A DNA stretch of 45,830 nucleotides from Cyanobacteria bacterium UBA6446. GTDB lineage: Bacteria; Cyanobacteriota; Vampirovibrionia; Gastranaerophilales; Gastranaerophilaceae. Where the stretch lies: contig DJOE01000023.1 in assembly GCA_002438405.1 (NCBI GenBank), positions 184,167 to 229,996 on the forward strand, read 5' to 3'. This document shows, piece after piece, positions 39,550 to 45,830 of this stretch. How positions within the stretch are numbered: the first letter of the stretch is position 1; each line of letters begins with the position of its first letter. The notes beneath the pieces were generated by a model. The model was not told the origin of the DNA. It ran no database searches and saw nothing but the letters and a program-made list of their open reading frames with translations. The position numbers and the translations under genes are program-made.

Positions 39550-40278
39550 ATGAAATCACTTATAGACTTATCCACTTATAAACCTATAGACCGTAACGGA
39601 CTATTCACCTCTCACCATTCACCTTTCACCAGCAAGTGCGCATTTACATTGGCAGAGGTTCTAATCACCCTAGGTATAATTGGAGTTGTTGCAGCAATGA
39701 CAATACCAAACCTAATATCAAGTTACAATGCTAAAAAACTAAGAACTCAATTTTTAAAATCATATTCAATTATCACTCAAATGTTTAAACAATATTCTGA
39801 TGATGGGAACACAAATACCATTTGCAGAGAGACTTACAAACAATTTATAAACTACAGCTCAAATGCAACAGACTGCGGTTATGACGGGTCGAAATGTTAT
39901 GGAGAAGACATTTCTAAAAAATATAAAACAATCAATAATCAAACTTTTTCTTTAGGCAGACTTAATGACGGAATGATTTTACTCCCGGGGGGAGAACTTT
40001 TGATGTTTGAAGACGGGAATGCTTCTATTGGAATTATTCTAATCAGCGTCGATATTAATGGCTACAAAAATCCTCCAAACAAAGCCGGATATGATTTGTT
40101 CACATTCCAATATATTGATGGAGAAGTTTACCCAATGGGAGATAGAAAAACCTATTATGTTGGGAAAAACTATTGCGATATAAGCAAAAATGACCGAGAA
40201 GTTGGAGGTATATCCTGTGCTCTATATGCTAAAGATGACAGTGAATACTTCAAAAAAGCTGTGAAAAATTTGAAATAA
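39550..40278 (+). CDS. type IV pilin-like protein with repeat-derived leader
   Basis: The 242-residue protein has the prepilin site A31/F32 with E36 at +5, and the helix VLITLGIIGVVAAMTIPNLI. The globular part has cysteines in pairs (CRETY, DCGYDGSKCYG, CDISK, ISCALY) and a glycine-rich DGMILLPGGELLMFEDGN. The 31-residue leader is encoded by low-complexity DNA that resembles intergenic repeats (TTCACC units and ACTTATAGACTTATCCACTT, also near 263-290). GGAG supports the ATG at 39550 over the upstream 39529. It is oriented against the flanking ribosomal-factor genes and paired with the HTH gene at 38964. Confidence 0.85.
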   Translation: MKSLIDLSTYKPIDRNGLFTSHHSPFTSKCAFTLAEVLITLGIIGVVAAMTIPNLISSYNAKKLRTQFLKSYSIITQMFKQYSDDGNTNTICRETYKQFINYSSNATDCGYDGSKCYGEDISKKYKTINNQTFSLGRLNDGMILLPGGELLMFEDGNASIGIILISVDINGYKNPPNKAGYDLFTFQYIDGEVYPMGDRKTYYVGKNYCDISKNDREVGGISCALYAKDDSEYFKKAVKNLK

Positions 40279-40295
40279 AAAAGTTGGACTTGTTT

Positions 40296-40354
40296 TGAAC
40301 TGAACCCTAAAAACTGGGCAAAGTAAAAAAAAGTGTGTTTAAAGGTTCAGTTCA
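40296..40354. mobile_element. 59-bp inverted-repeat mini-element, IS3/IS150-like ends
   Basis: Ends TGAACTGAACC and GGTTCAGTTCA are an exact 11-bp inverted pair starting TG and ending CA. The inner CTAAAAACTGGGCAAAG recalls IS150-group termini (from memory of the family). There is no transposase and no clear target duplication. It could simply be the terminator of the pilin gene. Confidence 0.35.
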
Positions 40355-40374
40355 CTTGCTTATCCACATTTTTA

Positions 40375-40590
40375 TTAAACAACTTTATTAACTTTTTTCA
40401 TCATTTTATTATAATCAGGATCAAAAATTGGAAAAATTTCTGCAATAATTTCTTTGAACTGATCTATTAAATTTATTCTCTTTGGAGCATTGTTCGGCAA
40501 AGTTATATCCGATTTAGGAGCAACGGATTTAATTTTATTAACTCTATTCATTGTACTTAATGGCATAGAACCGGAAATTTTTGCTATCAT
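40375..40590 (-). CDS. small basic protein downstream of infB
   Basis: 71 residues, MIAKISGSMPLSTMNRVNKIKSVAPKSDITLP..., with a C-terminal helix DQFKEIIAEIFPIFDPDYNKMMKKVNKVV. AAAGGAG is well placed before the ATG, and the gene starts 23 nt after the infB stop, so it is co-transcribed. I do not recognise it. The disordered N-terminus and basic charge would fit a small structural or regulatory protein. Confidence 0.7.
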   Translation of the reverse strand: MIAKISGSMPLSTMNRVNKIKSVAPKSDITLPNNAPKRINLIDQFKEIIAEIFPIFDPDYNKMMKKVNKVV

Positions 40591-40613
40591 AATTTCTACT
40601 CCTTTCTATTCGG

Positions 40614-43136
40614 TTATAAACTTTTTCTTTCAACTTCTTCTTTTGTTGAAACTTCAATAATATCACCAACTTGAATATCATTAAATTTACTGAAAGAAAT
40701 ACCACATTCAAAACCTTGTGCAACTTCTTTTACATCATCTTTGAAACGTTTCAATTGGTCAATTGCACCACGGAAGATTTCTTGTCCGTCTCTATAAAGA
40801 ACAGCATCTTTTGAACGAACAATCTTACCCTCTGTAACATAACAACCGGCAATTTTATTCGTTTTTCCAATTGTGAATACTTGACGAACTTCCGCTTTAC
40901 CAAGTTCAACTTCCTTAACTTCAGGTTCAAGAAGTGATAACAATGTTTTTTCGATATCTTCTAATAATTGATAAATAATATCGTATTTCTTAATTGTTAC
41001 ACCTTCACGTTCAGCTGATGCTAGAGCATTTCCGTCTTCTTTTACAGTAAAGCCTAGAATCAAAGCATTTGAAGCTGCTGCTAACATAACATCAGCCTCT
41101 GAAATATCACCAACACCAACGTGAATAATTTTTGTTGTAATTTCTTTTGATTCTACACCAGCAATTGCTTGAGCTACAGCTTCTGCAGCACCATGAGTAT
41201 TTGCTTTGATAATCAAATTCAATTGAGGAATATCATCTTCACCTGCAACAGATTCACGTCTAATATGAGCAGGAAGCATATTTTCTAATCTCTTATCACG
41301 TTCTTTTTCTTTTCTGTCAGCAACAATTGCTTTCATTTCTTTTTCGTTTTTAACAACTTCGAAATGGTCGCCTGCTTGTGGAACTTCTGACAAACCAAGA
41401 ATCTCAACCGGTGTAGATGGTTCAGCTTTTTGAATTCTTTCACCGCTATCTGATAACAACGCTCTTACCCTACCGCAAGCCGTACCAACAACAACACAGT
41501 TACCAGCTCTTAATGTTCCGTTTTGGACTAACAATGTCGCAACCGGACCTTTACCTTTGTCTAGGTTTGCTTCAATTACAACACCGGAAGCTTCTGCTTT
41601 AGGATTAGCTTTCAAGTCTTGAACATCTGCAACTAACAAAATATATTCCAAAAGTTCATCAATACCAGTACCTTGAAGAGCTGAAACATTTACAGTAATT
41701 GTATCTCCGCCCCAAGCTTCCGGAACTAAACCGTGTTCTGTCAATTGTTGTAAAACTCTATCCGGATTAGCACCAGGTTTATCAATTTTGTTAACCGCAA
41801 CAATAATTGGAATTTCAGCAGCTTTTGCGTGGTTAATAGCTTCAATTGTTTGAGGCATAATACCATCATCGGCAGCAACTACTAAAATCGCAATATCAGT
41901 GGCTTTCGCACCTCTTGCTCTCATTTCGGTGAAAGCTTCGTGCCCCGGGGTATCCAAGAATACGATTTTCTTTTCTTTTTTATCGCCAAGATAAACAGTA
42001 TAAGCACCGATTGATTGTGTAATACCACCGACTTCTGATGAAACAATTTTGTGTTTTGAAGCACGGATACTATCTAATAATGTAGTTTTACCATGGTCAA
42101 CGTGCCCCATAATACTGATAACAGGAGCTCTACGTTTTAATAATTTTTTATCAACTTCGGTTAATGCTTTTGCTTGTTCTTCTTTTTCTAGCTCTTGTTC
42201 AATATATGCATCTAAATCTTCTTCAAGAACTTCTAAACCATATTCGGCACAAACTTTTTTGATAACATCAACGTCAATAAGCTGGTTAACTGTTGCCATA
42301 ACACCATTCAACATTAAAAATTTAACAATTTCAGCCGGAGTTTTTTTGATTTTTTCAGATAATTCTGAAATAGTCATCGGTTGAGTTACAACGATTTGTT
42401 TTACTTCTTCAACCTCTTCAACTTTTTGAACTTTCTTTTTGTGATGTTGAGCAGCTGCCTTTTCTAATGAAATTCTTTCTTGCTCTTCTTTTTTAGAATT
42501 AAAATCTTTTTCTTTTTTCTTACCATCAGATTTGCGTTTTACAGGACCTTTATTTTCGTAGATATCTTGAGGAATAATACGACGTTGCAAAGGTTTTTTG
42601 CCTGCGAAATCTTTATTTTCTCCATTTTGAGCAGGACGTTGAGGTCTTTCTCCTCTTGGTGGAAATTTTCTTTCTCCATTTTGCGGTCTTTCACCACGTG
42701 TATATTTTCTTTCACCATTATTGTAAGGTTTGCGAGTCGGAGTTGATGTTGAATCAGATTTTTCAACAGGAGCTTTTCTTGGGGCTCTTCTAACAATTTC
42801 CAATCTGCTAACAGGCTTAACTACTTCAACTTTTGGTCTTGCAACTTTTTCAACTTTAGGAGCTGAAACCTCTTTTGTAGCTTTTTCTTCTTTTTTTTCT
42901 TCAACTGGAGCAGGTGCAGGTTTTGCTTTTTTTACAACAAAAGCTTTTGGCTTAGTTGTTTTCTTAACTCCACCATTTGCAATGAAATCTTTCAATCTTG
43001 CAATCTGTTCCATAGTAACAGTACTTGAATGAGTTTTATTTGTAACTCCAATTTTTGCGAACTTTTCTACAACTTCCTTACTTGGAAGCCCAAGTTCTTT
43101 CGCTAATTCACTTATTCTAACTGTTTCGTAACTCAT
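40614..43136 (-). CDS. infB: translation initiation factor IF-2
   Basis: The 840-residue GTPase delivers fMet-tRNA to the 30S subunit. It has an N-terminal IF2 helix domain (VRISELAKELGLPSKEVVEKF), a long basic linker rich in Lys, Pro and Arg (about 60-250), a second IF2-N domain, and a G domain near residue 343 with GHVDHGKTTLLDSIR, DTPGHEAF and NKIDKPGANP, followed by domains II-IV. It follows ylxR with a 20-nt overlap. AAGGA lies 11 nt before the ATG. Confidence 0.97.
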   Translation of the reverse strand: MSYETVRISELAKELGLPSKEVVEKFAKIGVTNKTHSSTVTMEQIARLKDFIANGGVKKTTKPKAFVVKKAKPAPAPVEEKKEEKATKEVSAPKVEKVARPKVEVVKPVSRLEIVRRAPRKAPVEKSDSTSTPTRKPYNNGERKYTRGERPQNGERKFPPRGERPQRPAQNGENKDFAGKKPLQRRIIPQDIYENKGPVKRKSDGKKKEKDFNSKKEEQERISLEKAAAQHHKKKVQKVEEVEEVKQIVVTQPMTISELSEKIKKTPAEIVKFLMLNGVMATVNQLIDVDVIKKVCAEYGLEVLEEDLDAYIEQELEKEEQAKALTEVDKKLLKRRAPVISIMGHVDHGKTTLLDSIRASKHKIVSSEVGGITQSIGAYTVYLGDKKEKKIVFLDTPGHEAFTEMRARGAKATDIAILVVAADDGIMPQTIEAINHAKAAEIPIIVAVNKIDKPGANPDRVLQQLTEHGLVPEAWGGDTITVNVSALQGTGIDELLEYILLVADVQDLKANPKAEASGVVIEANLDKGKGPVATLLVQNGTLRAGNCVVVGTACGRVRALLSDSGERIQKAEPSTPVEILGLSEVPQAGDHFEVVKNEKEMKAIVADRKEKERDKRLENMLPAHIRRESVAGEDDIPQLNLIIKANTHGAAEAVAQAIAGVESKEITTKIIHVGVGDISEADVMLAAASNALILGFTVKEDGNALASAEREGVTIKKYDIIYQLLEDIEKTLLSLLEPEVKEVELGKAEVRQVFTIGKTNKIAGCYVTEGKIVRSKDAVLYRDGQEIFRGAIDQLKRFKDDVKEVAQGFECGISFSKFNDIQVGDIIEVSTKEEVERKSL

Positions 43137-43371
43137 CTAGTAACTGTCCTTTCAATTCGTTTGGTATAGAGGCTTTTAAGTGTTTTGCAAGCTTATTTTT
43201 TTTGAATGCGGATTCTATACACACGTCATTATAGCAAAGATATGCTGATCTGCCAAATGTTACAGAATCCGGATTAACAATAACTTTCCCGTCTGTGTTT
43301 CTTGCCGTAATTTTTATTAATTCATCTCGGTTTTTGATTTTCCAACAACTAACACAGCGTCTATCAGTCAA
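43117..43371 (-). CDS. ylxR: YlxR/RnpM (DUF448) RNA-binding protein
   Basis: The 84-residue protein opens with RRCVSCWKIKNRDELIKI, the family hallmark. A basic RNA-binding face and VNPDSVTFGRSAYLCYNDVCIESAFKKNKLAKHL follow. In Bacillus its relative modulates RNase P. It overlaps infB by 20 nt, the standard gene order (nusA-ylxR-infB), but prfA stands in the place of nusA here. Confidence 0.93.
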   Translation of the reverse strand: MTDRRCVSCWKIKNRDELIKITARNTDGKVIVNPDSVTFGRSAYLCYNDVCIESAFKKNKLAKHLKASIPNELKGQLLDELRNS

Positions 43372-43381
43372 TTAACCTCTC

Positions 43382-44464
43382 CTATTGCTCTTGAGCCAAT
43401 TTTTCTAACTTCAATTTTTGGTCATACTCAACCAACAAGTCAATAAGTTCGTCTAAATCGCCATCAATAACAGTCCACACATTCAAATTGTGGTTTAATC
43501 TGTGGTCTGTTAATCTACCTTGTGGGAAGTTATATGTTCTAATACGTTCAGATCTGTCGCCAGAACCTACTTGTGAACGACGCAAATCAGTAATTTCTTT
43601 TGTTTGTTTTTGAACTTCCATATCATAAAGTTTTGCTTTAAGAATTTCTAAAGCACGTTCCTTATTTTGCAATTGAGAACGTTCTTCTGTACAGAAAATC
43701 ATAATTCCAGTAGGTTTGTGGAATACTCTGGCAGCGGTTTCAACTTTGTTAACGTTTTGACCACCTGCACCACCTGATCTTGCAGTCGTAATTTCAACAT
43801 CATTCATATTCAAGTTAACTTCAACATCATCAACCTGAGGCATAACCGCAACTGTTGCTGTTGAGGTATGAACTCTTCCTTGGGATTCTGTTGCAGGAAC
43901 TCTCTGAACTCTGTGAACACCTGATTCATATTTCAATCTTGAATAGATGCTATCACCTTTCATTGAAATAATAACTTCGGAAACACCGCCTGCTTCACAA
44001 TCTGTTTTACTCAAAATTTGAGTTTGCCAACCCATTTTGTCAGCATATCTCAAATACATACGCATCAAATCGCCTGCAAAAATGTTTGCTTCGTCACCGC
44101 CTGCGCCACCTCTGATTTCCAACATAATATCCTTGTCGTCCATAGGGTCACGAGGTAATAACAAAACTTTCATTTTTTCTTCAAAAACAGGAAGTTTTGC
44201 TTCGTTTGTTTCAATTTCTGATTTTAAAAACTGACGCATTTCTTCATCTTTTTCTTCGTGAAGCATTTGTTTTGCGTCTTCAATAGCTTCAGTTGTAGTT
44301 TTCCATTCGTAATAAAGGTTAACAGTTTCTTCCATTGCCTTTCTTTGTTTTGACAAATCTCTGAAACGATTATAATCTTGAATCACGGCAGGGTCTGACA
44401 ACGTTTCGCCTAATTCCTTATATTTCTTCTCTATTTGAAGAATTTTATCTAACATATCTTTCAT
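43382..44464 (-). CDS. prfA: peptide chain release factor 1
   Basis: The 360-residue protein recognises UAA and UAG and hydrolyses peptidyl-tRNA. It shows the RF1-type VPATESQGRVHTSTATVAVMP and the catalytic GGQ in SGGAGGQNVNKVETAARVFH. The N-terminal coiled region and length fit RF1, not RF2. There is no good ribosome-binding site; an extended -10 box TGTTATTAT ends 7 nt before the ATG, so it may also be leaderless. It stands 10 nt before ylxR and so heads the ylxR-infB transcript. Confidence 0.94.
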   Translation of the reverse strand: MKDMLDKILQIEKKYKELGETLSDPAVIQDYNRFRDLSKQRKAMEETVNLYYEWKTTTEAIEDAKQMLHEEKDEEMRQFLKSEIETNEAKLPVFEEKMKVLLLPRDPMDDKDIMLEIRGGAGGDEANIFAGDLMRMYLRYADKMGWQTQILSKTDCEAGGVSEVIISMKGDSIYSRLKYESGVHRVQRVPATESQGRVHTSTATVAVMPQVDDVEVNLNMNDVEITTARSGGAGGQNVNKVETAARVFHKPTGIMIFCTEERSQLQNKERALEILKAKLYDMEVQKQTKEITDLRRSQVGSGDRSERIRTYNFPQGRLTDHRLNHNLNVWTVIDGDLDELIDLLVEYDQKLKLEKLAQEQ

Positions 44465-44494
44465 ACTTCAAATAATAACAAGAACATGATTTTT

Positions 44495-44719
44495 TTACAA
44501 ATTACGTTCAAGTTTTATTGAATAACCGTATATTTTACATATTTTTTGAAATTCTGTTAACTTTAAAGTATTTCGTCTAATTTTACAAGAAAACGTACTT
44601 TGGGGTATTTTTTCGCCATTATCTTTTTTCAAATCTTCCAACAACATTTTTTGGGTAATGTGACCTTTTGCCATTACCAGTCGTAATATTTCGTCATTGT
44701 TCCAATCTGTAATATCCAT
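44495..44719 (-). CDS. small HTH protein divergent from a pilin gene
   Basis: The 74-residue protein MDITDWNNDEILRLVMAKGHITQKML continues with IPQSTFSCKIRRNTLKLTEFQKICKIYGYSIKLE, a short Cro-like helix-turn-helix. It is a diverged paralog of 38964-39188, with the same length and the same relation to a pilin gene. TATACT ends exactly 6 nt before the ATG and TTGAAT lies 16 nt above it, so the transcript is probably leaderless. It probably regulates the pilin gene at 44840. Confidence 0.75.
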   Translation of the reverse strand: MDITDWNNDEILRLVMAKGHITQKMLLEDLKKDNGEKIPQSTFSCKIRRNTLKLTEFQKICKIYGYSIKLERNL

Positions 44720-44725
44720 AAACAG

Positions 44726-44793
44726 AGTATAGATTATAGAAAAGATAATTCAAATAATGTATTCTAATATTTATTAATTCAATATAATATTGA
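44726..44793. promoter_or_regulatory. HTH promoter and candidate operator
   Basis: On the minus strand: TTGAAT (44748-44753), 16 nt, TATACT (44726-44731), 6 nt, ATG. The palindrome TCAATAT-A-ATATTGA (44779-44793) has the same 7-1-7 geometry as the one at 39239-39253 and lies on the pilin side. Confidence 0.45.
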
Positions 44794-44839
44794 TATATGC
44801 AATAATATGTTAAATAATCTTGTTCGGAAAGGAATGAAA

Positions 44840-45706
44840 ATGAGAACACTTAAATACTTAACACCTAAGAGCCTTAATGCCGTAGTGCATAAAAAGAAAG
44901 ATGAATTCACATTGACAAAAGCTACTACGCACGTAGATATGCCGCCAATAAAGGTGAAACGTGGTTTCACATTAGCGGAGGTATTAATCACCCTTGGAAT
45001 AATTGGAATCGTTGCAGCGATGACAATTCCAACTTTAATGACCCATTTAACCCATAAAAAGTTAGAGAGCCAATTAAAGAAAACTTATTCTGAATTAAAT
45101 ATTGCAGCACGAAATTTCTATGCACATGAAGATATGTCCGTTCATGATGCTGACATTATGCTAAACAAAGATATGGATAAAACAAATACTTTTTATCTTT
45201 CAGACGAACTACTAAATAAATTTATGTCTTATTATAAAGGATTTCAAAGACAATCTGAACAAAGTGACATATGGATTACATTTGATAATAAAAATAAGAT
45301 TAGTCAAAAGAACTTAGATGGTACAAACATAACAAGATACCCATGTGATAGGTCTGCCGTTGCAACAGATTTAGTTGGAAGAAACTATGCCCTAGACGAC
45401 ACCTCAGCATACTATAATAATATAGATTTCGGACCAAAAATTTGCGTTGATATTAATGGAATTGATAAGCCAAATAGGTTAGGATACGACAGATTTGTAT
45501 TTGTTTTTACTGAAGATGCCGTTGTTCCTTATACTGGAAATAGTTGGAATGATATAAAAGAAAATCAAACAGATGAAAAAGAAATAGCAAAAAATTGTAG
45601 TTACTCAAACGAATCAAATATTCCAGCTTTTTCATGTGCATATTTTGCACTACAAGACAAAAGCCCAACCGGAAATGGTAGTTATTGGAAAAATTTTCTG
45701 AAATAA
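44840..45706 (+). CDS. type IV pilin-like protein with long leader and second FTL motif
   Basis: The 288-residue protein has the prepilin site G42/F43 with E47 at +5 and the helix VLITLGIIGIVAAMTIPTLM. The 42-residue leader is unusually long and has an earlier FTLTK (23-27) followed by ATTHVDMPPIKVKRG. This aligns with the leader of the pilin at 12723, also at DNA level (ACGCACGTAG and AAAGG shared in register). The globular part ends NCSYSNESNIPAFSCAYFALQDK, as in the other two. AAAGGA fixes the ATG at 44840. It is divergent from the HTH gene at 44495. Confidence 0.85.
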   Translation: MRTLKYLTPKSLNAVVHKKKDEFTLTKATTHVDMPPIKVKRGFTLAEVLITLGIIGIVAAMTIPTLMTHLTHKKLESQLKKTYSELNIAARNFYAHEDMSVHDADIMLNKDMDKTNTFYLSDELLNKFMSYYKGFQRQSEQSDIWITFDNKNKISQKNLDGTNITRYPCDRSAVATDLVGRNYALDDTSAYYNNIDFGPKICVDINGIDKPNRLGYDRFVFVFTEDAVVPYTGNSWNDIKENQTDEKEIAKNCSYSNESNIPAFSCAYFALQDKSPTGNGSYWKNFLK

Positions 45707-45763
45707 GGACTTTAATTTAAAATATCTGAGTAATAAGTGTCATATCATATCACTTTCACAGGG

Positions 45764-45830
45764 AGGGTTCGGGGGTGCCAACCCCTGATAACTCGTTCCA
45801 TTTAGTCATTCGTGTTTTTCTTTTTCGGTT
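45764..45830 (-). repeat. dispersed repeat, inverted copy, cut by the window end
   Basis: The reverse complement of this stretch matches 39408-39473: AACCGAAAAAGAAAAACACGAA, ATCAGGGG and CCCCCGAACCC are shared. A GGGGT-GCCA-ACCCC hairpin (45772-45785) corresponds to the one at 39453. Confidence 0.75.

Noticed and set aside
1..45830. CRISPR array
   Set aside because: I saw no regularly spaced short repeats with unique spacers and no cas genes; the repeats found are dispersed or paired.

Overview
The window is AT-rich DNA from a bacterial chromosome. Several features point to a gut-type member of the non-photosynthetic cyanobacterial sister lineage (Vampirovibrionia/Melainabacteria, Gastranaerophilales). 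Three pilin-like genes carry an almost invariant FTLAEVLITLGIIG(I/V)VAAMTIP start, a DUF2993 protein and a GerMN protein sit beside truB, and the metabolism is anaerobic (pyruvate formate-lyase and its activase). This placement is an inference from family composition; no rRNA gene is present.

Layout. 0-6.5 kb: a pyruvate formate-lyase encoded as two separate genes (catalytic body plus a free-standing glycyl-radical domain), a lone sugar-ABC permease, three poorly known genes and the PFL activase. 6.5-12.4 kb: clpB with an operator-like palindrome, a small secreted protein, lysS, dut and a TM2-domain protein. 12.4-14.3 kb: a pilin gene head to head with an XRE regulator, flanked by two 235-bp direct repeats. 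14.7-30.9 kb: an integrative element of about 16.2 kb inserted in tRNA-Gly(GCC), bounded by a perfect 43-bp att repeat. 31-38.9 kb: an unknown helical protein, dnaE, a HicB-like protein, GerMN, DUF2993, truB and rbfA. 39-45.8 kb: two more pilin/HTH pairs on either side of infB, ylxR and prfA, with dispersed repeats.

The integrative element has an integration and replication module at its right end (excisionase, tyrosine integrase with one in-frame ochre codon, primase-polymerase, helicase, and a structured leader upstream of the primase). It also carries several modules that look like genome defence or addiction: a DUF3696-type AAA ATPase with a Cys-rich partner; a HigB/HigA toxin-antitoxin pair in convergent, overlapping orientation; a short N6-adenine methylase-like protein; and an operon of two PD-(D/E)XK nuclease-fold proteins enclosing a 99-residue protein, followed by a WYL-domain regulator. 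No capsid, terminase, relaxase or conjugation gene is visible, so it resembles a phage-satellite-like or cryptic integrative element. A relic terminus of a related element lies directly left of the left att site.

Two patterns run through the whole window. First, at least six genes without a Shine-Dalgarno sequence have a promoter -10 box ending exactly 6 nt before the ATG, so the A of ATG would be +1 (leaderless mRNAs). Second, all three pilin genes are divergent from a small HTH gene, and two of them have a duplicated FTL..-type segment in their leader peptide. The strongest candidates for something undescribed are the nuclease-pair/WYL operon, the pilin/HTH cassettes with their odd leaders, and the ATPase/partner pair.
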